Part shown: positions 36,801 to 45,017 of the stretch, piece by piece
Layout of the letters: each line of letters starts with the position of its first letter
Numbering within the stretch: the stretch's first letter is position 1
Assembly (NCBI GenBank): GCA_002409995.1
Contig: DHOR01000022.1
Location: forward strand, 55,931 to 119,930
Reading direction: 5' to 3'
Length of the DNA stretch: 64,000 nucleotides
Origin: Hungatella sp. UBA5385
Lineage (GTDB): Bacteria; Bacillota; Clostridia; Lachnospirales; Lachnospiraceae
Made by a program: the position numbers and the translations under genes
Notes under the pieces: model-generated
Databases searched by the model: none
What the model saw: only the letters and a program-made list of their open reading frames with translations
Told to the model about the DNA's origin: nothing

Positions 36801-39800
36801 TGCCGCACTACCAGTCATTTTGAGGTCAAATAAAGTGCGGCACATATCTAGAAAAATAGCTGTGTTTTTACAACCTGTAATTCGGCTGGCTCCTGTCATA
36901 GTAATCTTTTTACTATTATTTTCGTTAGTACTAACTGTACCATCACTATAATAAATACCATACATACTATCTGTTCCATCAATAGAAGCCTTTCCGCCCA
37001 TAGAAATACTTACGCCGCTTCCCGCTAAAACAGTAACACCTGCATAGACTGAATCTGAAGAATTTTTTATAATTGCAGCAGCAGAACCATCTGTATTTTT
37101 TGATTCTGATTCCCCACTGTTCATTTCGAGACTTCCACTGGAGTTCTTGTCAAAGTAGACGCCACTTTTGAATTCAGTTATATTGGATAAACCTTCCATA
37201 CAAATAGTTGTATTCGCAGAGTTTGTGTAAATTCCGATACTATTATCTATCTTCACATCTGTGTTCACAACTTTAATAGATGCATTTTCAGAAAGATGAA
37301 CTGTAGCATTAGTTTCCGTCAATTCGGCGCCGTATTTAGGACTCGTTATCTTGGTATCATCATGCAAATGAGTGCTTGTATAACTACCACTTGTATTAAT
37401 ACCATAATTGACGTTTTCTAGTCTTGCTTCACTATATAGGTTGGCTGCAGCAGACCTCCCTAATTTAATACCATAATATGCATCGATTATGGCTGCTTTT
37501 CCCAGCATTGTAAGCATAGCTTCTGCATCAAGATATACGCCATTAGAACTGCCTTCACTTTTACTGGTTATCACCACATTGTCTGTAATAGTTACTGTTG
37601 CACTATTACCTGCGCTAATTGCATAGCCATCAGTGAAGTCTTTCATAAAGGAATTCCCAGCCATTGTTATATTACCACTCGTGCCTACTTCAATTCCAGA
37701 TGCTGGAATAGTACCACCGCTCAAGTTTTCCATACTGGCTTCTTCGGTCATTGAAACTTCGCTATTGGGGCCAAGCAATTGGATTCCCGCTCTCAGCAGT
37801 GCTTCTTCACCATTGGCATAGGATGGATTATCGGACTGCTTATAAACAATACTGCTGTTGCCTGACATCGTAACCACAGCCTTTGATGATTCTTTATCTG
37901 AATAAACGCCAATCAAATCCCGGGTTCCCTGCCGTTTAACCTCACCCTCTGCTATGATTCTGGCATAACCGGTCATATTTAATTTGGCATCGGCACCAAG
38001 CTGCACATAATAACCACCATGATTCAGGAGCTGCTTATTCTCATCATCCTTTTTTTCCCCATGTAAATTCAGAATACCTCCGCTTTTAACATTAATCCCG
38101 CCATAGTAATTGTTTGTAATTCTGGTGTTTCCGTTTAATAATGCCTCTGAGCCTGTTTCTATCTCTATGATCGGACTTTTTTTGTCCTGATCACTGGCAA
38201 CTACTGCTTCCATCATACCATTAATGATTATTTTTTCAGTAATAAACTTCCCGGATTCCACGCTAATCATAGGAGCATTAACAAAGGAAGCGAAGCGGCG
38301 TACCTGGGCATCATAAGCTATAGCGCCGAAGTCCTCCTCTGTTATTCTATAATTATGATTGATACCTCCTTCTTCCGATGAAAAGGCCGCTTTATCATCA
38401 TAGTCCAGAGACCAGGTTTCTCCATCGTTTTCGATATTTACACTTCCGCATATGTAGATAAAGGGAGAATACCCTTCTTTTGTATCTCTGTTATCTTCAA
38501 TTTTTATTTGCAGCCTTTCTTTCGCCTTTTTAAAAGTAGCTACTGCCTCACTTGGAGAATCTCCGGATTTGTTATCATCTCCGCTTCCTGATAAATATAC
38601 TCCTTCTCCAATGAGGACTGCATTAATAAGGGTAGATGACTTCTGACTAAAACCTGCCAGATTCATTCGCCTTGGCAGCTTTCCTCCTTTTGAATATTCC
38701 AGATTTTCACTAGCGTTTACAAAGTCACCATAGCTGATCAATTTAGATTCATATCCGTCTATTTTATTCATCTCAGCATTTAATTTAACTTTATAAAATG
38801 TTTCTGTTTTACCATTGGCTGGCTTAATAACAATGGAACCCACTTTAAAGTTCTTCTCATTTACATCAATTGGAAACTCCTTAGATTTATTCTCTAATGG
38901 TGCCCGCAGATAGGTTAGAAAAGAACTTCCTGTCTCCAGATAAATAGCATCTCTATGTGCGGTGTCTTCTTTTGGTTTGATGTTTACTTTCTGAGGATCC
39001 AGATATAGAGGATTGCTGGTATCGTTGGAGAGAATATTCATATATACATTATAAACTCCATCTGCCAAATGCTCCGGCTGTTTATATTCTCCATCTAATA
39101 TCCAGTTTCCCGTATGGGTAAGATATAGATTACTACCCTGCTCTGATGCAGTATTCTGAATAGAGCCACTAATGTCCATATAAATGCTTCCCGTGTTTGT
39201 ATAGATGCCGCCGCCCGATTTTGCCGTATTACTAAAAAGCGCCGAATTGCCCTCTTTCGTTTCCGTAAAATACAATTTTGATAATTTATCAGCTTTCTCC
39301 AGATAAACTCCGCCACCGGATTCGCTTGCAGTATTATCAGTCAATTCCACATCAGTCAAATAACACGTTGAAGCAGATAGACTAATACCTCCTCCATTCA
39401 GCGCTTTATTGTTATTAATCTTAGAACCATAACAGTAACCAGCAGCAGCTTCATTCATATAGAAACCACCACCACTGGCAGCAGTTGTATTAGATTCAAT
39501 AGCAGTATTGAATATCTCTACTTTCCTGCCGTTTGTATATATCCCTCCTCCTGATTTATTCGCTTTATTTTCTTTAATTTGACAGTTTTCTATTGTAAGC
39601 TCTCCCTCGCTGCGTATCCCACCACCATAGCCATTAGTTGAATTGCCAATAATCTCCGAGTCAATTATTGTCGCCTTATTTCTACAGAATATTCCCCCTC
39701 CCCCATCAGAAGTATGACTCAAGTTAGTTTCATTCTTATGAATCTTGGACTTCTCTACTGTAAGTAGACCTGCCGAATAAATTCCAGCCCCGAAGTAGCC

Positions 39801-42800
39801 ATTGCAGTAATTATTAAAAATATCTGCATATTTTATATGAATTTTGGCAGTAGTGGCAGCTACGCTATAACTAGCAATTCCACTACCATAAGCATAACCA
39901 TATTGTGTTCTATTACAGCTTATTTGAATATAATTTGTTTCAGTTCCAGTTATAATTAAAGTTCCATTATAATTAAAAATACCACCACCATACTGCATAG
40001 CAAAATTCCCATAATTACGTTCATCATCTATCGACTTTTTGCCGACACAGGTCTGCCCCTCCAGTGTCATAGTACCGCCATTTTGATAGATGCCTCCACC
40101 TGAACCAAAATTAGTATTATAAGCACTGGCAGTGTTTAAGTAAATTTCTGTATCAGCTATATACAGTGTTGAAGCTTCTGAATAAATACCTCCACCATCG
40201 GTTGCTCGGTTATGACTAATAATTGTATCATGACAAATCTTCAAAACTCCTGAAACATAAATCCCTCCACCATGGGAGGTAAACACACTAGCTTGCCTGC
40301 CTACCCCATTTTCAGTAATTGTACAACTCTCAATTATATTATCTTCATTGGAGCTCAGTAAATATATTCCTGCACCAAAAGCATCTCCATATATATTTTC
40401 AACATAATTTATTAAACTATAATTTCCAATAACAGCAGAGTCTTTCATGCTAAACTTAAGACCCTTATGATTAACACACACACCGATACCATAGCTTATA
40501 TAGTCTTTTGAAGCTCCGTCCGTAAAATTATCTTTTATCTCAGCATTCGTTATTGTCAGTTCTGTTCCTTCTGAGTATATTCCTGCACCTTTTACAAAAT
40601 AGCCATGATTTCCTATTATCTTTGCTGTTAAGGCCGCAGATTCTTCACCAGCACCTGCACTTCCTATCACTGTTTTCGTATCGGTTCCAGAGTAAATACC
40701 AATACCAGCTCCCGCCACATGCAGGCTGGTTGTTGATGCATGTTCATATCGTCCCGCCATTTTATTGCCTGATATAATACCCTGGTTCATGATAAACTCA
40801 GTGCCTTGTCCATCCAGATAAACGCCTGCACCATATTGATATACCGTGTTGTTTTCTATGGATCCACCATTCATGATAAAGGTTGCTCCATCAGTTAATA
40901 CTACACCTGATCCTACCGGATGATTTGTCTTACCCTCATCATATATCTTTTGGTCGAAGGAATTATTATTCCTGATCGATCCACGAATTGAGGCATCATT
41001 TGAGCCGCCATTCATCTCAACTCTGGCTTTTGCTCCAGAAGCAACAATACCACGCTGACCGGTTTCAATACTTCCTGTCCATGGTTCCGCTTCGGAGCCC
41101 ATCTTAAAGGTTCCATCTGATATAACCACATGATCCCCGTGAGTCGTATATTCGCCGGCTGTTTGGCTTCCATCGCTTTGTCTGAGTTCTCCGCTCAGTG
41201 TGGTGCTGCCCTTAAAGATGAGTGTTCCATCTTCATTAACGTTAATGGTATTGCTATTTTCCACATCAGAAGTATTGCGAATCACAAGATTCTCAATCGT
41301 CAGTATAACATCTTTTTCTACAGAAATCAGGCTTTGGGGAAGTTCATGTACAGCTTCTTCAGTTTCTCCTTTATTCGGAATATCAGTCACATGGCTGATA
41401 ATCTCTGTTTCTATAGATTCACCATTATAATCCTTCAGAGGCTGACCGTTTTCATCTTTACATTCAAGCTTCCAGGTGGCCGTTTTATCAACTGTGACTG
41501 TATCACAAATATAGATAATTTCGGGTATCGGGTATCTTTCATTTATCATTTCATCAGGCATATTCTCATTAAAGGCATCCTTTCTTGCTTTAACACCTTC
41601 TCTCATTGCCTGTTCCCAGATCTCTCTTGCCCTCTCCCATGTTTTTACCGGATATTCACAATCTGTCCCGTAATACGTATCCTTACCAGTAATACCATTT
41701 AAATAAACGGCATCATAATAATACTTTGTGTAAAGTTCAAGATTCTCAGGATTTGGATCTCCGTCAGGATTATCCTCATTCGTATCCTGGCGTAATTGCC
41801 AGTCATACATTGAACCTCCTCCGCCTTCGTTAAAATCCCTGCTGTTCATAGGATGGAGCTGAAAGCGGCTCAGCAGATATCTGCCAAACTCGTCCTTATT
41901 CTCTATATCATCACTGTTATAAGGAATTACTACATCTTTATAACGATAAGAAATGTCCTTATTAATCCCACTGAAAAAGAGAGTTATCGTCTCTGTATCT
42001 CCGGAGTTTTTTACTTCAACCGGGTGATTTTCCATGTCCGTAAAAGCTTCAATCTCTATAAATCCAGACTCTGCTTTCACTTTATTACCAATTATAAGAT
42101 CACCCTGCTCGACTTTTATTACTGGAACCGAATTTTTATCTCCGGCTCCGCCTAAAATGATATGATCTAATACAAGTGTTTGACCCTTCTCAACAATGAT
42201 TACAGGCTGAGGGTTTAATTCCCATGTTTTAAGGGTGATTCTATTATCTGGATTCTTAGTTTCGAAGCCAAGAGTATAGATGCCGTCTTCACAGTTAAGA
42301 TATTCTTTTCCCCCATTAAGAGTAAGGCTTTGCTGGCATATTACAGTTCCCCCTGTTCCTGCTAAAGCTGATGCCACTTCCCATGTCTTAACAGGAGCAA
42401 AATCTTTTCTGCCATCTCTACTGTCATCACCTTCCACCCAATCCTTACCATCGAAACGGAACGCCCCGCCCGGATTCCAATAAATAGTTTGAGCAGTACT
42501 ATCTTTAGTTGCTATAAGAGTCTTCCTGGTCATCACCTCTGAAGAAACCAGTTCCTCAGACTCCTCTTCTTCACCTGCACCTTCATCCATTGCTGCTGAA
42601 AAGAACGAAACACCTGCATCGGTATCTCTTACCTCAGCCTCAACCTCACTGGCCGCACTAAGGCTCCAGATTTCTTCATCTGTCTCCGCCAGACAGAACA
42701 ATTCCATAAACTCTTCTTCTGAATACTCATCTGCATAAAGAGTTTTTACTAGCTCCACATGTTTTGTAGAATCGTCTCCTCTGACATCCAGAAGATAACT

Positions 42801-44048
42801 GCCGCTGCTTCCACCAAAACCGTCCATCAGTTCAATCACAGGTTCCCGCCAGGTGCTTGCACTCTTGGTATCCCTGATCAGTTGAAGGGTTTCTTCTTCT
42901 GTTTCAATCGTATAATCATCGATGTCAAAGTATTCGACTCCTGTAGTATCACTGTCAGTTTTTCTTAGCCTGACATCGAAACTGCTTTCAGTTTCTGCTG
43001 TTGTTTCTTCTGTCTGAGCAGAAGCACTATCAGTTACATTCGCCTCTGTTATCATTTCTTCAAGTTCTAATCCTTCAATTTCATTGCGATAATCCATCAC
43101 AATCCGTCCATTAACAGACACATTCTCACCAATCTGTAATGTGCCTCCTTTTACATATATAAGCTCTGCCAGTTCTGGATCCTGTTCAGGATTCCCAGAC
43201 TCCAGAGATAAATTCATGATCGTTAACTGCCCGCCATTTACATAGAATATAGCATCACTGTCATAGGCACGTTCAGGCCATGAGGTGATATTAACACCTG
43301 ATGTATTTAATACATACAACTGCCCATCTGCAATTTCCATAGGATTCATGGCATATATGGTGATTTCAGAAGGATCAAAGCCCTCTTCCTGAAGCTGTTC
43401 CGCACGTTTCAATGCTGTTTTCAGTGATTTAACAGGAGCTTTTGCACTTCGTCCGCTGGCACTGTCACTGCCTCTCCTGGCTGAAGACGGACTTGCCTTC
43501 TCTGCATCGGAATCTGTTGCAATACTGACATCAGAATCAGCCTCCAGTTCTTCTGGAAGCGTTCCCCCGGGATTCCAATAGATAACCCCATCTTCGTATT
43601 CATCTTCAAGTTCCAGAGCTTCACCAGCTAAAGTGCCTGACCCATCAAGGGTCTCCAAAGGAAGGGTTTCACTGATATGATTTGTCTCGCCCTCTGTCAG
43701 TTCCTCTAAGGGTAAGGTTTCATTGATATGATCTGCCTCTTCCGTCAATTCGTCCAAAGGTAAGATTTCACTGATATGTTCTGACTCCTCTGGCAGCTCA
43801 TCCAGGGGTAAGGTTACATTGATACGGTCAGTTTCCTCTTCTGCCAGTTCCTCTAATGGTAAGATTTCGCTGATACGTTCAGTTTCCTCTTCTGTCAATT
43901 CTTCCTCTATTAACTCTTCCTCTGTTTCACTAAAACCTTCCAGAGATGATTCTGGACTCAACGTATCTGCGAATACAGGCATTGCTTGAGCTGGAAACAT
44001 CATAATTATACATAAAAGGAAGGCGGTTATCCTCTGTAAACGTTTCAT
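30810..44048 (-). CDS. Giant beta-helix surface protein B (4,412 aa)
   Basis: Paralogue of giants A and C with the same plan. The signal peptide ends near VFA-DT; five LPLEEL/LPLDEL repeats follow. Eight module openings of the YLxGxxGxDxxxGxTPxxAV type lie near residues 160, 521, 783, 1816, 2736, 3186, 3481 and 3853. GGGIY-rich beta-helix turns dominate about 1,100-1,650, and a region rich in SxxxITGxxxxGIY turns lies at about 1,950-2,650. The C-terminal domain runs from VEVPSDIYLVMHQRG to IDPPRRESTETSINP. There is no sorting signal. ATG at 44048 has an AAAGGAG site. Upstream is a fragment of the anchor gene, showing that the gene was copied together with its neighbour. Role in adhesion or matrix is inferred. 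Confidence 0.85.
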   Translation of the reverse strand: MKRLQRITAFLLCIIMMFPAQAMPVFADTLSPESSLEGFSETEEELIEEELTEEETERISEILPLEELAEEETDRINVTLPLDELPEESEHISEILPLDELTEEADHINETLPLEELTEGETNHISETLPLETLDGSGTLAGEALELEDEYEDGVIYWNPGGTLPEELEADSDVSIATDSDAEKASPSSARRGSDSASGRSAKAPVKSLKTALKRAEQLQEEGFDPSEITIYAMNPMEIADGQLYVLNTSGVNITSWPERAYDSDAIFYVNGGQLTIMNLSLESGNPEQDPELAELIYVKGGTLQIGENVSVNGRIVMDYRNEIEGLELEEMITEANVTDSASAQTEETTAETESSFDVRLRKTDSDTTGVEYFDIDDYTIETEEETLQLIRDTKSASTWREPVIELMDGFGGSSGSYLLDVRGDDSTKHVELVKTLYADEYSEEEFMELFCLAETDEEIWSLSAASEVEAEVRDTDAGVSFFSAAMDEGAGEEEESEELVSSEVMTRKTLIATKDSTAQTIYWNPGGAFRFDGKDWVEGDDSRDGRKDFAPVKTWEVASALAGTGGTVICQQSLTLNGGKEYLNCEDGIYTLGFETKNPDNRITLKTWELNPQPVIIVEKGQTLVLDHIILGGAGDKNSVPVIKVEQGDLIIGNKVKAESGFIEIEAFTDMENHPVEVKNSGDTETITLFFSGINKDISYRYKDVVIPYNSDDIENKDEFGRYLLSRFQLHPMNSRDFNEGGGGSMYDWQLRQDTNEDNPDGDPNPENLELYTKYYYDAVYLNGITGKDTYYGTDCEYPVKTWERAREIWEQAMREGVKARKDAFNENMPDEMINERYPIPEIIYICDTVTVDKTATWKLECKDENGQPLKDYNGESIETEIISHVTDIPNKGETEEAVHELPQSLISVEKDVILTIENLVIRNTSDVENSNTINVNEDGTLIFKGSTTLSGELRQSDGSQTAGEYTTHGDHVVISDGTFKMGSEAEPWTGSIETGQRGIVASGAKARVEMNGGSNDASIRGSIRNNNSFDQKIYDEGKTNHPVGSGVVLTDGATFIMNGGSIENNTVYQYGAGVYLDGQGTEFIMNQGIISGNKMAGRYEHASTTSLHVAGAGIGIYSGTDTKTVIGSAGAGEESAALTAKIIGNHGYFVKGAGIYSEGTELTITNAEIKDNFTDGASKDYISYGIGVCVNHKGLKFSMKDSAVIGNYSLINYVENIYGDAFGAGIYLLSSNEDNIIESCTITENGVGRQASVFTSHGGGIYVSGVLKICHDTIISHNRATDGGGIYSEASTLYIADTEIYLNTASAYNTNFGSGGGIYQNGGTMTLEGQTCVGKKSIDDERNYGNFAMQYGGGIFNYNGTLIITGTETNYIQISCNRTQYGYAYGSGIASYSVAATTAKIHIKYADIFNNYCNGYFGAGIYSAGLLTVEKSKIHKNETNLSHTSDGGGGIFCRNKATIIDSEIIGNSTNGYGGGIRSEGELTIENCQIKENKANKSGGGIYTNGRKVEIFNTAIESNTTAASGGGFYMNEAAAGYCYGSKINNNKALNGGGISLSASTCYLTDVELTDNTASESGGGVYLEKADKLSKLYFTETKEGNSALFSNTAKSGGGIYTNTGSIYMDISGSIQNTASEQGSNLYLTHTGNWILDGEYKQPEHLADGVYNVYMNILSNDTSNPLYLDPQKVNIKPKEDTAHRDAIYLETGSSFLTYLRAPLENKSKEFPIDVNEKNFKVGSIVIKPANGKTETFYKVKLNAEMNKIDGYESKLISYGDFVNASENLEYSKGGKLPRRMNLAGFSQKSSTLINAVLIGEGVYLSGSGDDNKSGDSPSEAVATFKKAKERLQIKIEDNRDTKEGYSPFIYICGSVNIENDGETWSLDYDDKAAFSSEEGGINHNYRITEEDFGAIAYDAQVRRFASFVNAPMISVESGKFITEKIIINGMMEAVVASDQDKKSPIIEIETGSEALLNGNTRITNNYYGGINVKSGGILNLHGEKKDDENKQLLNHGGYYVQLGADAKLNMTGYARIIAEGEVKRQGTRDLIGVYSDKESSKAVVTMSGNSSIVYKQSDNPSYANGEEALLRAGIQLLGPNSEVSMTEEASMENLSGGTIPASGIEVGTSGNITMAGNSFMKDFTDGYAISAGNSATVTITDNVVITSKSEGSSNGVYLDAEAMLTMLGKAAIIDAYYGIKLGRSAAANLYSEARLENVNYGINTSGSYTSTHLHDDTKITSPKYGAELTETNATVHLSENASIKVVNTDVKIDNSIGIYTNSANTTICMEGLSNITEFKSGVYFDKNSSGSLEMNSGESESKNTDGSAAAIIKNSSDSVYAGVTVLAGSGVSISMGGKASIDGTDSMYGIYYSDGTVSTNENNSKKITMTGASRITGCKNTAIFLDMCRTLFDLKMTGSAAIEGNVNGVCEYQKTSTLGARYVTISMSDDTRISGNSQRGISFAGYNSHKTEEYIRINLSGNAMIGGEQMYDPDDLTSGNGYSGICTSAPIQLDMSGKSGIKGNGGKADENSEDFYGIYAKRITGDSKYYRTGTGKINLSGEASICKNAGAIFLTKGTAEYPNPFEVTLEGSASIYNNSYPVYMKGADQKIELKGSARIGASQELKADKFMALDTYGPLFLDGNSTIDGLIYLRTGSLPITMTALVPEGSPKNRYSLWLSEEFLGTKVVQPEDIMATEAGKTKDVSTQLEYFEKVGADGMAESKKLVALDKYIVLQGGKNVYLSGQGNDTNTGQTPEVPVRTFKRAKEILEKEDIMTDANVMICAPVTVEKGDTEWSFGSDGTVTNVRSNESWVPKLLRYEQNMSQLIKLEHDAEGKYASEVNFKNIIVDGGSEDGIKLTKFDCELLVVGAGTTANLGEGAVFQNNEVVPISAATGPNNTAIGITVNSGTLEINGGSIKNMVRGTMDIKYYGTKFYGASAISCIGTAKDPGKVIMKSGQIINNKLDVTDLSHADNFLGTIYLGNEFAEMKLSGGIIKDNQVIADKNLKTGTILLNKGSMTMEGGTIQQNQTSYVGSAIYYHGGTGQAAGDYLIISGGQISDNTTSDAAKPQGADSPLYIAGKGFQLKGGRANINDNIYLSGTEHLITVSDRIYQYGRKYNIFLNKGNGSTQFKKGSAVIQPDAVYVTDATPYMPYFEVHSYPYVLDIGRQDKTTGTNPGVKENQCLILMKAVYLNSENTNAVLDGTTPETAVTTFADAKIKGEEGEGLKDYYIIYISGPAFNTQADTWELPAEAYMCRYTGFPIYTSDESILQKTAAYHGVLIEPKAELTLSNITIYGRRSIDNPTDNNGESLLIINAGKKVTMLEGTVLQRNYNNGTYIPEGQKIPEWLSTTGGAVYVAPNGTLDIRGGVIQETDAPYGSGIYLNPDGHLILSGSPVIDGKVYLGGESNTSAAFIEPKEDYKPEKALNITIANDFDERQVIKYPTGVTPDMNHMDYYAFEDAITALYTIDSDSGEGNIFKLYMRHVYYLDGYEGNDDNNGKTPDTALLTLEALYKNVKEDTNVKGVVVYVVNTVKINSGQNIMLTNVENRKDDKNYFEGSYAELDAKDNIVLSHNVNGQIYFKRYSQPKDGDAEYDDFEKGTLFDTLFRVYEGGKLTLNGIYIDGHSVESVGSNPLYVADAVEATSPLVVVEGGASLICSFVTGADTRGTRTVFANNLNKNKETKPLIGYINGAKVYGGSSAGIEILSSGSGEDEKMGIVHLAGTQFNNLALGEGIKGGTDIYSNGTLKLKIETFFTGSVLLEGVGNEKEEDTHDTSRYLTIESYGDYLKTGFNLLMTDTYPGRKVVQYNAIDKPTLERDIVRFLLEERIKDYFCLDIRAGEDNRHILELQVPAAVYVNGATGNDSLADDSAGSNPLHAVQSLERAYKLLSTRGGNTIYVVDTIQLKGDIIATGNSLKSSIAAPVHLVSTDRVKIVRYVQPDFARNASTSEDIQDAVNRGYNLPDFEGPLLNVNSKYTAEFSNGIYFDGHHEKKEPTTERSYRREEIVSKETDSKSPMITVEKDAELYLNEGTVLQDNYNTYGKEEADTGGSYGGAIYNSGTTTVDGAYLVNNKAAKGAVVYQDGIFTIKSAPEKLNNLLKPEVADGEPQANADFYLTTTKDGDDHVIRLEAKMPEDPEKLKFHVDMDNAVRGRDVIEFLSDLAYDGSADAEHDHFKLSHNVPSELFLVEDENNSNILELQDWNVLNVEVPSDIYLVMHQRGESKLTTRLKGIRLDASEDELFSSPEYTITNKGNYDVKVSVTAFDDVSTEAGIADEYSMKLVNTQNDILEVNELYLAVKGLDEAADHGFLFDETSLAPYAAAGENRLEAIEFGKLNRNGKGTFAFHGVVGEGFMEKYADQQFPLVNGSEKEDVQKYIEGKSADSTGVKARAKYAMRFRLEIDPPRRESTETSINP
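43650..43880 (-). repeat. Five LPLEEL-type stalk repeats of giant B
   Basis: Same 17-residue period as in giants A and C, with units ILPLEEL, TLPLDEL, ILPLDEL, TLPLEEL and TLPLETL. One spacing is shorter (PEESEHIS), so the repeats have drifted while copy number stayed at five. Confidence 0.85.
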
Positions 44049-44059
44049 CCTACTATCTC

Positions 44060-44133
44060 CTTTCAGAACCCTTCGATTCTGTTTGTTTGTTAATTGATGT
44101 AATATAATAACGCCTGCTAATAAAAAAAGCAGC
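44060..44133 (-). pseudogene. 3' remnant of the IPKTG anchor gene upstream of giant B
   Basis: The minus strand reads LLFLLAGVIILHQLTNKQ, clearly related to AAFLAAGVILLHLIKKDRD, the membrane tail of the protein at 60000-60836; the DNA aligns too (GCTGC-TTTTT...AGCAGG-GTTATT...AATTAA). It is followed by the same TGAAAGGAG ribosome site and giant start. This is the left-over end of a duplicated anchor-plus-giant unit. Confidence 0.75.
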
Positions 44134-44239
44134 CTCTCTATTCAATATAGAGACATATGCTGTCAACAAGCACTTATTTATAATTTATGGGACAATTTTA
44201 TTAATTCCCATGTAATTTTATTGTACTATATTATAAAAT

Positions 44240-44300
44240 TTTTGTAAGGTTTTCTAACCAAGTAGTTGTTTATATGTTCCGAATTACAATAACAGATATT
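44240..44300 (-). promoter_or_regulatory. Conserved upstream motif and likely promoter of giant B
   Basis: On the minus strand TTCGGAACATATAAACAACT leads into ACTTGGTTAGAAAACC, then a TATAAT box near 44230. It matches the block before giant C, including GGAACATA and CTTGGTYARAAA. No further coding signal is seen in 44134-44334. Confidence 0.5.
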
Positions 44301-44334
44301 ATTATAATGTTTTATGTAGCCTAAATTCCGCAAC

Positions 44335-44364
44335 AAAAAAGATGGTAAACATTACCATCTTTTC
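44335..44364 (-). terminator. Terminator ending the sortase/giant A operon
   Basis: AAAAGATGGTAA-ACA-TTACCATCTTTT is a perfect 12-bp stem with a 3-nt loop and T-run, placed just after the decayed fifth membrane-protein copy. It closes the long operon that starts near 63793. Confidence 0.88.
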
Positions 44365-44390
44365 TCAATAAAAAATATTATATATTGTAA

Positions 44391-44520
44391 CTATTCCACA
44401 ATCACAATAAGCCCTGCCTCAATTTCACCAATCACCTGTGTTCCGCCTTCCTCCACAATGGAAAATACTGCAGTTGCCTCATACTCTCCCGTATCATCTT
44501 GTCTCTCATGAATATAAAGT
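44391..44520 (-). pseudogene. Decayed C-terminal copy of the bitopic Ig-like protein
   Basis: The frame reads DDTGEYEATAVFSIVEE...GEIEAGLIVIVE-stop and matches the end of the next gene, EPGEYEVTAVFSILEEDS...GEIDVGLVMTVE. It begins immediately after that gene's stop and has no start or membrane segment. It is a tandem partial duplication. Confidence 0.8.
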
Positions 44521-44522
44521 CA

Positions 44523-45017
44523 TTATTCTACTGTCATTACTAATCCTACATCAATCTCTCCCTTTACAACTTCACTATCTTCTTCTAATATAGAAAAAAC
44601 AGCTGTAACTTCATATTCTCCCGGCTCAGGAATGATGTCAAGTGTTACATATGCATTACGCTCCCCTGGCTTAATAGTGTCAGACTGGAAGATAAGTTCC
44701 TCTGTATCGTCGAGAATCAGAGAAACAAAAACTCTCTCCTTATTCTTTTGTGGATTTCCTATCATTAAGTTCCCTTTTCCGCTGACAGAATCAATGGTTG
44801 GTCTTGCATTGATCTGCACTTGAAAATAGGTAGGCGTCATCTCCTCAAGCTGCTTCTGATAAGCAATTTCCGGCATCTCGTATTGTCCATCTTTTGCATC
44901 TTCAGAAAATAGGTAGGTTCTATCCGGCTTAAGGAATAGATAACCTCCAACTAAAAGCACCACCAAAATAACCGCTGCTATAGCTGCGATGAAAATCCTC
45001 TTATTCCCGAATCTCAA
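44523..45017 (-). CDS. Bitopic membrane protein with extracellular Ig-like domain (paralogue 4)
   Basis: About 164 residues: short basic N-terminus, one membrane helix (residues 8-28), then an outside domain. The domain shares with three other genes in this operon the pattern NARP..., GxGxLxIGNPxxN, (I/L)xxSxxIxPGxxxxxxxLxxxxxxGxYxxT and a final strand xVxxxxxVE, which looks like a small beta sandwich. The best start is TTG at 45017, inside the end of the cyclophilin gene (17-bp overlap); no good ribosome site is seen, so translation is probably coupled. Function unknown; a scaffold or chaperone for the surface proteins is inferred from context. Confidence 0.75.
   Translation of the reverse strand: MRFGNKRIFIAAIAAVILVVLLVGGYLFLKPDRTYLFSEDAKDGQYEMPEIAYQKQLEEMTPTYFQVQINARPTIDSVSGKGNLMIGNPQKNKERVFVSLILDDTEELIFQSDTIKPGERNAYVTLDIIPEPGEYEVTAVFSILEEDSEVVKGEIDVGLVMTVE

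Noticed and set aside
41130..41702. Plus-strand open frame of 190 residues opposite giant B
   Set aside because: It runs antisense to a coding beta-helix region, has no ribosome site and reads as low-complexity Ser/Ile/Phe/Cys, as expected for the reverse of Gly/Asn/Asp-rich codons. Similar frames opposite giants A and C and opposite 6835-13387 are rejected for the same reason.
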